Positions 1 through 5,795 of a DNA stretch of 11,243 nucleotides are shown piece after piece. The stretch covers positions 1 to 11,243 of the forward strand of contig CAYRVF010000146.1 in the NCBI GenBank assembly GCA_964427535.1. The letters run 5' to 3'. Below the pieces are notes generated by a model. It was not told the DNA's origin and ran no database searches. It saw only the letters and a list, made by a program, of their open reading frames with translations. The stretch is from CAYRVF01 sp964427535. Its GTDB lineage: Bacteria > Chloroflexota > Ktedonobacteria > Ktedonobacterales > JADMIN01. The position numbers were made by a program, and so were the translations under genes. Each line of letters starts with the position of its first letter. The stretch's first letter is position 1.

Positions 1-264
1 TTCGTCGAGGCGTTCTTGCGCTGCCGGGGAGTGATCAAGAACGTCGAGGACATGCTCGGCATCTCGTACCCCACCGTCCGGGCGCGCCTGGGCAACGTGC
101 TCGAAGCGATGGGCTTCGGCGGCGAAGAGGACCTGCCCGCAGCTGACCGGCGGAGGCTGCGGCGCGACATCCTGGCAGACCTCGCCGCTGGGCGCATCTC
201 CACCGAAGACGCCCACAAGCTGCTCGCGGGCGCACAGTCAAGTGGCGACGAAGAAGACGAGTAG
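1..264 (+). CDS. DUF2089-type regulator, 3' part (5' end outside window)
   Basis: The reading frame is open from the first base, so the N-terminus (in DUF2089 proteins usually a zinc-ribbon-like segment) lies outside the window. The visible 87 residues begin with a helix-turn-helix-like stretch whose core reads KNVEDMLGISYPTVRARL, the hallmark of DUF2089 proteins and similar to sigma region 4-type DNA-binding helices. After an acidic linker comes a SHOCT-like module, RRDILADLAAGRISTEDA (bases 160-231), then a very acidic tail ending in DEEDE. A role as a DNA-binding regulator is inferred from the helix-turn-helix; no target is known. The next gene starts 37 bases downstream and the solenoid gene beyond carries the same SHOCT-like module, so the three are probably co-transcribed and functionally linked. 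Family call is fairly sure; function is not. Confidence 0.82.
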   Translation, partial: FVEAFLRCRGVIKNVEDMLGISYPTVRARLGNVLEAMGFGGEEDLPAADRRRLRRDILADLAAGRISTEDAHKLLAGAQSSGDEEDE

Positions 265-301
265 AGAAAGAGTCATACCGCTAGCGTCAGGGAGACTCAG
301 C

Positions 302-697
302 ATGGATCCGTTGCTTCACAGCGCACTTGTCCGGCAGCACCAGGCGGATCTCGCCCGCGAAGCCGAGGCTGACCGCCGCGCCCGGCTCGCCCGCGCGAAT
401 GGCGACGCGCACCACCCCGCACGTGACGCGCTCGCAGCCGCCCGCTCCACAATCGGTGCGATGCTCGTCGCGCTCGGCAGCCGCATACAACCGGCACGGC
501 CGCATCCGGGCGTCGCGGCGCAGGTTGTCGGGGCGCTGCCGCTCTCGCTACGCAACCCCGCGGACGCGCTCTATAACGCGACGCTCGTCTATTGGCATGC
601 TCCCGACGATGATGGCGCATCCACCATCCGAGGCCGGTCATATATGGCCCTGGTCTGGTGCTGCGATAACGTCGTCCTCAGCGAGGCACGCGTCTAG
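302..697 (+). CDS. Small hypothetical protein between DUF2089 and solenoid genes
   Basis: A 131-residue protein that I do not recognise. I chose the ATG at 302 because AGGGAG lies eight bases upstream; a GTG at 242 in the same frame would overlap the previous gene but has no ribosome binding site. The N-terminal part, MDPLLHSALVRQHQADLARE, continues as a strongly charged Ala/Arg/Glu-rich helix to about residue 45. A short hydrophobic helix follows (around STIGAMLVALGSRI, residues 53-66), then a Pro/His-rich linker and a mixed C-terminal segment with a CC pair. Third codon positions are mostly G or C, as expected of a real gene here. The layout (charged helix, short hydrophobic helix, linker) could suit a membrane-peripheral small protein, but this is inference. 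The solenoid gene begins 38 bases downstream, so the two are probably in one operon. Confidence 0.6.
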   Translation: MDPLLHSALVRQHQADLAREAEADRRARLARANGDAHHPARDALAAARSTIGAMLVALGSRIQPARPHPGVAAQVVGALPLSLRNPADALYNATLVYWHAPDDDGASTIRGRSYMALVWCCDNVVLSEARV

Positions 698-735
698 ACA
701 CGACAACGCACGGATGCGACGAAAGGCAGACTAGT

Positions 736-2706
736 ATGAGCGACCAACCAGAACCCGGGCAGGAGCCCTTCCCACCCGAGGAAGCATCAGGCCAGGTCTT
801 CCCTCCCAATGGCACCCAGCAAGAACCCGCACCTTCCGCGATGGGCGGGGAGAGTCCCCACATACAGGATGTCCCGCCAGCACCCACACCCGAAGGTGAG
901 CAGTCACCGCCGCCACCTGAGCCAGAGCAGCCGGCGGCGGCGGCCAGTGAGCCGACTGGACACCGCCGCGGCAACCGCATCGAGCTGTCCTATGTTGGGG
1001 GCGATCTGACGATTCTCGGCGGGGCGGAGCAGGTGACGGTGCGCGGCGCGCGGTACCCCTCCCCGCAGCCGGATGCGGACGGCGTGCTGCGCGTCGCGGG
1101 CCTGCCCGATTCCGCGGAGCTGCGCGTCCCCGACGGCTACGTGGTGGAGGCCCACGAAATCGCCGGTGATCTGCACGCCTCACGCTTCGACGGCCTGCTG
1201 CGCATCGAGCGTGTCGAGGGCGATGTCACGCTGGATGCCGTGGCGGGAGCCAGGCTCTCGTGGGTCGAGGGCGATCTGCGCGCCCGGCACGGCGCCGAGT
1301 TGGAACTCCGGGGCATCGACGGCGACGCGCGCATCGATGAGTTCTCTCTGCCACCCGTGCTGGGCCGGGTAAGCGGCGATCTCGTGGCGCGCAACTTGAG
1401 CGGATTGGAGGTACGCGACAGCATAGACGGCGACCTGCAGGTCGAGCGTTGCGGCCCGGTGCTTGTACGCGACACCATCTCGGGCGATGTACGCGCCAAT
1501 GGTATCGATGGCGCATTTCAGTGCGGGGAGGTAGGCGGCGATTGTGCATTGAACCAGGTACGCGACGTGATCGTCAGCACTGTTGGCGGCGACCTCATGG
1601 TCGAACACGCCGCCGGAGTCGTGGAGGCTGGAACCGTCGGTGGTGACGCACGCATCCGTGACGCCTCCGGACGCATTCGTCTTGGCAGCATCGGCGGCGA
1701 TCTCGACGTCGCACAGGCGCCAGGAGGGCTGCTCGCCGGGCTGGTCGGCGGCGACGCGGTGTTGGAAACCTCGCTCCAACACCCAGCCGAGTTCATCGTA
1801 CAAGCCAGTGGAGACATTCGACTGCGCGCCCGTGGCGAGGTGCATGCGCGCTTCGTCGCCCAAACATCGGGCGGCGAGATTCGGACGAGGTTGCCGCTCA
1901 CGGTCGAACGTGGACGGCGGCGCAATCTGGTCGGCGTGCTCGGCCGTGGTGACGCGACGGTCACGCTGCAAAGCTCTGGCGGCGATATTTCCATCACCGC
2001 CTCCGACATGTATGAGAGGGAGAATACCATGGGCGACGAGTCCACGACTGAGGAACAGCAGCAACACACCCCGAATGGCGACACCGAGCGCACCTGGGAG
2101 GGCGCGTTCGGCGGCCGGCGCTTCCGCATCAGGGTGGATCGGGGTCCGGGCAGAGCGGGCGTCCGCTTCCAGGGGCCGTTCGGGCCGGACGAAGAGCCTG
2201 CCAGCGACCGCGACTTCGGCTTCGAGTGGGAGCGCGGCCGTGGCGCCCGCACCTACGGCGAGTACGAGGCCCGCATGAATGAGATCCGTGACAAGGCCGA
2301 GCGCGTCGCCCGGCGCGCGGCGGAGCAAGCACAGCGGGCAGCGGAACAGGCCGCGCAACGTGTGCGCGAGACCGACTGGGAGTCGATGGGCCGCGAGATT
2401 CGGGGCAACATCGAGCGCGCGATGGGCGACCTGGAGGACACCTTCGCCCAGATGCGCCGTGAGTGGGACGTGCGCCGCCCTGGCACACCGAACGGCGGAT
2501 CGGGTCCATCCACCTCGCAGCGCGTGCGTATCGAGCACGACGACGAGCCAGCCGCTGGCCCGAGTGCCTCGGCAAGCACCGCCGATGCAGCCGACATGAT
2601 GAACGCCGACGAGCGCGATGCCCAACGCCGCGCGATCCTGGAGCGGCTGCGCACGGGCGAGATTTCGATCGACGAGGCCGAGCGCCAGCTCAACAGCCTC
2701 CACTAA
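736..2706 (+). CDS. Beta-solenoid (DUF4097/LiaX-like) protein with C-terminal SHOCT-like module
   Basis: 656 residues. AAAGGCAG upstream is a plausible ribosome binding site for the ATG at 736. No signal peptide or membrane helix is seen, so the protein is probably cytoplasmic. Order of parts: residues 1-80, a disordered tail rich in Pro, Glu and Gln; residues 87-415, a repetitive beta region whose turns are marked by VGGD, IAGD, VEGD, IDGD, VSGD and similar corners about every 18 residues, ending in two or three DUF4097-like SGG(D/E)I strands; residues 432-500, an acidic then Arg/Gly/Phe-rich linker; residues 510-577, long charged Ala/Glu/Arg helices likely to form a coiled coil; residues 631-655, a SHOCT-like module, RRAILERLRTGEISIDEA. 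DUF4097 solenoids joined to SHOCT-like modules occur in LiaX and YvlB of Firmicutes, which act in envelope stress; there the module is N-terminal, here C-terminal. A scaffold or stress-sensing role is inferred. Confidence 0.8.
   Translation: MSDQPEPGQEPFPPEEASGQVFPPNGTQQEPAPSAMGGESPHIQDVPPAPTPEGEQSPPPPEPEQPAAAASEPTGHRRGNRIELSYVGGDLTILGGAEQVTVRGARYPSPQPDADGVLRVAGLPDSAELRVPDGYVVEAHEIAGDLHASRFDGLLRIERVEGDVTLDAVAGARLSWVEGDLRARHGAELELRGIDGDARIDEFSLPPVLGRVSGDLVARNLSGLEVRDSIDGDLQVERCGPVLVRDTISGDVRANGIDGAFQCGEVGGDCALNQVRDVIVSTVGGDLMVEHAAGVVEAGTVGGDARIRDASGRIRLGSIGGDLDVAQAPGGLLAGLVGGDAVLETSLQHPAEFIVQASGDIRLRARGEVHARFVAQTSGGEIRTRLPLTVERGRRRNLVGVLGRGDATVTLQSSGGDISITASDMYERENTMGDESTTEEQQQHTPNGDTERTWEGAFGGRRFRIRVDRGPGRAGVRFQGPFGPDEEPASDRDFGFEWERGRGARTYGEYEARMNEIRDKAERVARRAAEQAQRAAEQAAQRVRETDWESMGREIRGNIERAMGDLEDTFAQMRREWDVRRPGTPNGGSGPSTSQRVRIEHDDEPAAGPSASASTADAADMMNADERDAQRRAILERLRTGEISIDEAERQLNSLH
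1159..1755 (+). repeat. Twelve in-frame coding repeats of about 53 bases
   Basis: Within the solenoid gene, corner tetrads of the form [VI]-x-G-D begin at residues 142, 160, 177, 194, 212, 230, 248, 266, 283, 301, 319 and 337. Spacing is 17 or 18 residues each time. This is the regular spacing of a right-handed beta-helix with three short strands per turn, as in bactofilins. Further, less regular turns follow near residues 357, 377 and 413, and one precedes at residue 87. The DNA copies are diverged, so the array is old and kept by protein structure rather than by recent duplication. Confidence 0.75.
2017..2031 (+). promoter_or_regulatory. Possible internal ribosome binding site and start in solenoid gene
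   Basis: AGGGAG (2017-2022) sits six bases before an in-frame ATG at 2029 (residue 432), exactly where the solenoid ends and an acidic linker, MGDESTTEEQQQ, begins. Starting here would give a 225-residue protein made only of the linker, the coiled-coil helices and the SHOCT-like module. It may be a true second start, or the scar of two genes fused in frame. The sequence alone cannot decide. Confidence 0.35.
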
Positions 2707-2723
2707 GTTCATATCGCCGCTGG

Positions 2724-2756
2724 ATGCCCGGTGGGGAGCTTCTCCTCGCCGGGCAT
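2724..2756 (+). terminator. Hairpin closing the DUF2089-solenoid unit
   Basis: The arm beginning ATGCCCGG is matched by CCGGGCAT; with G-T pairs the stem runs about 15 base pairs with a three-base loop, 17 bases after the solenoid stop codon. It is followed by TCGTGTCGTTGTC rather than a clean T run, so it is a weak intrinsic terminator by sequence, or an RNA 3'-end stabiliser. Stem strength and position support a transcript end here. Confidence 0.6.
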
Positions 2757-2823
2757 TCGTGTCGTTGTCTCACAGAGTTTCGGCCGCCGCGTGCGCGTGC
2801 GACAACCGTCTGCCGCCGTCAGA

Positions 2824-2852
2824 TTGCGCTCGCACCCGCACTGTGATAATCT
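2824..2852 (+). promoter_or_regulatory. Probable promoter of the T-box-thrS transcript
   Basis: TTGCGC (2824-2829) is a possible -35 element. The -10 can be read as TAATCT (2847-2852) at 17-base spacing, or as the extended form TGTGATAAT (2842-2850), whose hexamer GATAAT is one mismatch from TATAAT. Transcription would begin near 2858, just ahead of the T-box, which is where a T-box promoter should be. No other good candidate was found between the upstream hairpin and the leader. Confidence 0.5.
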
Positions 2853-2857
2853 GATGA

Positions 2858-3152
2858 GAGGGGATGCGATGCGTCTCCCGCTAGCGGGACGAGTACCCGG
2901 CGCGCACCGACAGCGATGGATGGTCACCGGCTGAGAGCCATCCTCGGCAGATGTGCTGGCGAAAACCACCCGCGTAATGGCCGCTGAAATCATGGCGAGA
3001 CACCATGCGAGTATGCCGCCGCGATTGGCCCCGTTATCGGCCTCTGAGCGCGTCGCTCCCCGTCGCATCGTTCGACGGTGCGGGGCACGCGAAATGTGGG
3101 TGGAACCACGAGTACGGCCAGCCTCTCGTCCCATGCGGGCGAGAGGTTTTTT
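2858..3152 (+). promoter_or_regulatory. Threonine T-box riboswitch controlling the thrS operon
   Basis: T-box leaders bind a tRNA and choose between antitermination (uncharged tRNA) and termination. Visible elements: base of Stem I, GCGGG (2884-2888) with CCCGC (2969-2973); the AGTA loop-E strand (2892-2895) facing GAA; specifier codon ACC, Thr (2965-2967), followed by the usual A; a distal Stem I helix GGATGG/CCATCC (2918-2923/2938-2943). The T-box sequence is GGGTGGAACCACGAG (3098-3112). The antiterminator pairs TGGG (3097-3100) with CCCA (3130-3133) and ACGAG (3108-3112) with CTCGT (3125-3129), leaving exactly the seven-base bulge TGGAACC. The bulge's fourth base, A, predicts a tRNA-Thr with discriminator base U. 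The 3' antiterminator arm is also the 5' arm of the terminator, so the two structures exclude each other. The 5' boundary is approximate. Confidence 0.95.
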
Positions 3153-3171
3153 GTCGTCCCGCTCAGAGGCC
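3039..3171 (+). repeat. Perfect 12-base inverted repeat enclosing the T-box decision region
   Basis: GGCCTCTGAGCG (3039-3050) and CGCTCAGAGGCC (3160-3171) are exact reverse complements. The arms lie 109 bases apart, and antiterminator and terminator both sit between them. The 3' arm is transcribed only after the terminator has been passed, so the long helix could form only in read-through RNA. Standard T-box descriptions do not include such a clamp. Confidence 0.6.
3122..3152 (+). terminator. T-box leader intrinsic terminator
   Basis: CCTCTCG (3122-3128) pairs with CGAGAGG (3140-3146), with an inner CCC/GGG helix, a single bulged T and the loop ATGC, followed directly by six T (3147-3152). 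This is a textbook Rho-independent terminator. Bases 3125-3133 are shared with the antiterminator, so uncharged tRNA-Thr should prevent it from forming. Confidence 0.93.
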
Positions 3172-3311
3172 AAAGCGAAGGGCAGGGAGAGACATGATCA
3201 GTATCCGTTCCGTGTTCGTAGTTGCAGGAGCAGACGTCCGCCGGCAACCAGCCGGCGGCGGGACCCGCTGTGCCAATGGGCATCCCCGCACTAAGGTGCC
3301 CTCCTGGACAG
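3172..3311 (+). other. Structured leader segment between T-box and the unknown ORF
   Basis: Read-through RNA continues through this stretch. It contains a perfect 8-base-pair hairpin CCGCCGGC-AACCA-GCCGGCGG (3238-3258), then possible GGGCA/TGCCC and GCAC-TAAG-GTGC pairings. The strings GGCAACCAGCC and AAGGTGCC followed by TCCTG recall pieces of the SAM-I (S-box) consensus, but the matching 5' half is not found, so I do not call a riboswitch. An ATG at 3194 with AGGGAG upstream opens an 83-codon frame of unconvincing composition that overlaps the gene that follows. Confidence 0.35.
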
Positions 3312-3800
3312 ATGGTACTTGCACACGACACGAAGGAGACATCCTCCCATGCCATTCACGACATCAACCCACGCAGCGCGGTTCTGAGTCTTCTCTGCCG
3401 CGACGGAATAACGCACATCCACGACCGGCTGTGCCGCGCTGAGGTCGCGCTCGACGCCGATCCCGATCTCGCGGCGCTCATCCTCGATGGGGTATTGGGC
3501 GAACTCGTCGCGATACTCGCCGGTCCCGAGGCGAACGGGTCGGAGGCGCTGGGCGAGATCGAACGCGGCGCACCACTCGTCGCGATGCGTCTGCGGTTGG
3601 CTCTGCGCGCGCCATCGCCGCGAGCGCGACTAGACCATTGCCGCGCGCTGTGCGAGATCCTGGCACCCGCTGAGTCGAGCGTGAGTCTCGCCGAGCAGCA
3701 TCATATGTACCGGCATGCCGTCGGGGGCCGCGGATATATCCACGTCTCCATGCGTCATTTGAGAGCCCACTCCGCGCGGCCGCTCCGGCAGGCCCGGTAA
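3312..3800 (+). CDS. Unrecognised ORF between T-box and thrS
   Basis: About 162 residues if the ATG at 3312 is used. That start has no good ribosome binding site, and the frame stays open upstream to 3222. Evidence that it is coding: from about 3378 the third codon positions are mostly G or C, and the translation looks natural, with acidic-hydrophobic helices such as ALDADPDLAALILDGVLGEL, two later helical stretches with Arg, Cys and His (LDHCRALCEILAP), and the end RPLRQAR. The antisense reading is Arg-rich and unconvincing. No domain is recognised, and no membrane helix or signal peptide is seen. It lies wholly downstream of the T-box terminator and ends 35 bases before thrS, so it should be induced with thrS on threonine starvation. 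A link to threonine or tRNA-Thr use is inferred from position only. Confidence 0.5.
   Translation: MVLAHDTKETSSHAIHDINPRSAVLSLLCRDGITHIHDRLCRAEVALDADPDLAALILDGVLGELVAILAGPEANGSEALGEIERGAPLVAMRLRLALRAPSPRARLDHCRALCEILAPAESSVSLAEQHHMYRHAVGGRGYIHVSMRHLRAHSARPLRQAR
3349..3387 (+). CDS. Possible 12-codon threonine-rich minigene
   Basis: ATG at 3349 follows AAGGAG (3333-3338) by ten bases, the best ribosome binding site in the stretch between the T-box and thrS. Its frame, MPFTTSTHAARF, stops after 12 codons and has Thr at positions 4, 5 and 7 (ACG, ACA, ACC). It overlaps the longer unknown ORF in another frame. It could be a regulatory leader peptide, or the true start of that ORF if a -1 frameshift or sequencing error lies nearby. 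GGAG may pair weakly with CTCC just before the ATG. Confidence 0.3.
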   Translation: MPFTTSTHAARF

Positions 3801-3835
3801 GGCGCGCGGCTGGCAATTGTAGGAGTGCAACACCC

Positions 3836-5629
3836 ATGTCTGTCGAAGAAGAGCTGAACGCGACAAAGACGTACACACCGCTCCAGCGGATGCGGCACAG
3901 TGCGGCGCACGTGATGGCGGAGGCCGTCCAAGATCTCTTTCCGGGCGCGAAGTTCGCCATCGGACCCGCCATCGAAGACGGGTTCTACTATGATATGGAG
4001 CTACCGCGCTCGGTGACGCCGGACGACCTGCCGGCCATCGAGGAGCGCATGCGCCAGAGCATCGCCGCCAATCATCCGTTCGTCCACAGCACGTGGCCGC
4101 GCGAGAGGGCGCTCGACTACTTCCGCACGCACGACCAGCCGTACAAGGTTGAGCTCATCCAGGATCTGCCGGATGCCGAGGTCGGCATCGAGGAGCAGGG
4201 GCCGTTCCTCGACCTGTGCCGCGGCCAGCACGTCGCCAGCACGGGCGAGATCGGGCCGTTCAAGCTGCTGCGCGTCGCGGGAGCCTACTGGCGGGGCGAC
4301 GAGAAACGCCCAATGCTCCAGCGCATCTACGGCACGGCGTGGCCGACGCAGCAAGAGCTCGACGATTATCTCGAACGGCTGGAAGAGGCCCGCAAGCGCG
4401 ATCACCGCAAGATCGGCAAGGACCTCGAGCTGTTCATGATCAGCGATGAGGTTGGCGCTGGTCTGCCGCTCTGGCTGCCGAAGGGCGCGACGATTCGCCG
4501 CCTGCTGGAGGAATACATCCTGGATCTGGAGCGCAAGCAGGGCTATCAGCACGTCTACACGCCCGCGCTGGCCAAGCTCGACCTCTACAAGACGTCGGGG
4601 CACTGGGAGCATTACCACGACTCGATGTATCCGCCAATGGAGTTCGAGAGCGGCGAGGAGCTGGTGCTGCGGCCGATGAACTGCCCGCACCACATCCAGG
4701 TGTACAAGTCGAAGATTCGCTCCTACCGCGACCTGCCGGTGCGCATCGCCGAGCTGGGCACGATGTATCGCTACGAGCGGTCCGGCGAGCTCTCGGGCCT
4801 CTCGCGCGTGCGGGCGATGACGCTCAACGACGCGCACATCTTCGCCACGCCCGAGCAGATGCTGCCGGAGTTCAAGAAGGTAGTGCGCTTCGTTCAGCGC
4901 GTCTACGACGATATGGGCTTCGAGCAGTACAGCTACCGCCTATCGCTGCGCGACCCCAACGACAAGGAAAAGTACGTGCGGAACGAGCAGATGTGGGAGC
5001 AATCCGAGAATGCGCTGCGCCAGGCGCTCGACGAGCTGGGCGTCGAGTACTACGAAGGGCTCGGCGAAGCGGCGTTCTACGGTCCCAAGCTCGACGTGCA
5101 GGTCGCGAACGTGCTCGGCAAGGACGAGACGATCTCGACGGTGCAGCTTGACTTCACGCTACCCGAGCGCTTCGACCTCGAATACATCGGCGAGGACGGC
5201 GAGCGCCACCGGCCGGTGATGATCCATCGCGGCATCATCTCCACGCTGGAGCGCTTCGTCGCCTTCCTCATCGAGAACTACGCGGGCAACTTCCCGGTGT
5301 GGCTCGCGCCGGTGCAGGCGGTCGTCATCCCCATCTCCGACGAGAAGCACGCGGACTACGCCAGCGAGGTCGCCGAGCGCCTGCAAGAGGCCGGGCTGCG
5401 CGCTGAGGTGGACATGCGCAAAGAGCGGATGAACGCCAAAGTGCGCGACGCCCAGCTCCAGAAGGTGCCCTACATGCTCGTCGTCGGCGATAAAGAAGCC
5501 GCGGCCCACGCCGTCGCCGTTCGCCTGCGTACGAACGAGAACCTCGGCGCGGTCCCGCTCGACGACTTTGTTTCCACGGCGACACAGCTCGTCGCCAACC
5601 GCAGCAAGTCGCTCTGGCCCGATCGGTAG
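3836..5629 (+). CDS. thrS: Threonyl-tRNA synthetase, short form without TGS domain
   Basis: Charges tRNA-Thr with threonine in the cytoplasm using ATP. 597 residues, against about 640 in E. coli. AGGAG at 3821 sets the ATG at 3836. The N-terminal TGS (N1) domain is absent: the protein starts almost at once with the N2 editing domain. Editing-site residues are present: H21 and H25 in HSAAH, and C128 and H132 in CRGQH. The class II catalytic core (about residues 200-490) has the three zinc ligands C283 (MNCPHH), H334 (LNDAHIF) and H464 (MIHRGI), motif 2 around TMYRYERSGELSG and motif 3 starting at HRGIISTLERF. The C-terminal anticodon-binding domain covers about 495-590. All key residues are intact, so it should charge and proofread. 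It is controlled by the T-box upstream, sharing its transcript with the unknown ORF. Confidence 0.97.
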   Translation: MSVEEELNATKTYTPLQRMRHSAAHVMAEAVQDLFPGAKFAIGPAIEDGFYYDMELPRSVTPDDLPAIEERMRQSIAANHPFVHSTWPRERALDYFRTHDQPYKVELIQDLPDAEVGIEEQGPFLDLCRGQHVASTGEIGPFKLLRVAGAYWRGDEKRPMLQRIYGTAWPTQQELDDYLERLEEARKRDHRKIGKDLELFMISDEVGAGLPLWLPKGATIRRLLEEYILDLERKQGYQHVYTPALAKLDLYKTSGHWEHYHDSMYPPMEFESGEELVLRPMNCPHHIQVYKSKIRSYRDLPVRIAELGTMYRYERSGELSGLSRVRAMTLNDAHIFATPEQMLPEFKKVVRFVQRVYDDMGFEQYSYRLSLRDPNDKEKYVRNEQMWEQSENALRQALDELGVEYYEGLGEAAFYGPKLDVQVANVLGKDETISTVQLDFTLPERFDLEYIGEDGERHRPVMIHRGIISTLERFVAFLIENYAGNFPVWLAPVQAVVIPISDEKHADYASEVAERLQEAGLRAEVDMRKERMNAKVRDAQLQKVPYMLVVGDKEAAAHAVAVRLRTNENLGAVPLDDFVSTATQLVANRSKSLWPDR

Positions 5630-5643
5630 GGCCTCATCCCCAC

Positions 5644-5757
5644 GGCCCCCTTCCCCTTGCGAAGGGAAGGGGGAGCCACGGACGATGCCTACGGGTGGCA
5701 CGCTTGCCTCTGGAAAGGCCCTCGCCCCACAGGGAGAGGGCTAGGGGGGCTGCCCCT
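5644..5757. repeat. Cluster of GC-rich palindromic intergenic repeats after thrS
   Basis: Three hairpins sit side by side: CCCCCTTCCC/GGGAAGGGGG (5646-5655/5664-5673), CCCTCGCCC/GGGAGAGGG with one mismatch (5719-5727/5732-5740), and AGGGG/CCCCT (5743-5747/5753-5757). The first lies 16 bases after the thrS stop and may end that transcript, although no T run follows. The wording (CCCCTTCCC, CCCTC-CCC-AGGGAGAGGG) resembles dispersed intergenic palindromes common in Chloroflexota and other GC-rich genomes. That these are genome-wide repeats is inference; only these copies are visible. Confidence 0.5.
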
Positions 5758-5795
5758 CGAACCCCGCTGTCTCGCAGGAATGAGGATACACGTCG

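Noticed and set aside
242..301. GTG start giving a 20-residue longer form of the small hypothetical protein
   Set aside because: No ribosome binding site before 242, whereas AGGGAG precedes the ATG at 302, where the natural-looking sequence begins.
1159..1755. Regular repeats of about 53 bases as a CRISPR array
   Set aside because: The repeats are diverged, in frame and encode solenoid turns; there are no identical repeat units.
1180..2712. Long minus-strand frame of 510 codons
   Set aside because: It lies antisense to the solenoid gene and exists because of that gene's GC-rich codon pattern. The translation has no recognisable motif, and the plus-strand frame is clearly coding.
3238..3345. 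SAM-I (S-box) riboswitch
   Set aside because: Only scattered 3'-core-like strings are present. The GAGGGAC/GATGA kink-turn half and a closing P1 helix are not found, and the downstream genes are not methionine genes.
4001..4837. Minus-strand frame of 278 codons
   Set aside because: Antisense shadow of thrS, whose catalytic residues are unmistakable on the plus strand.
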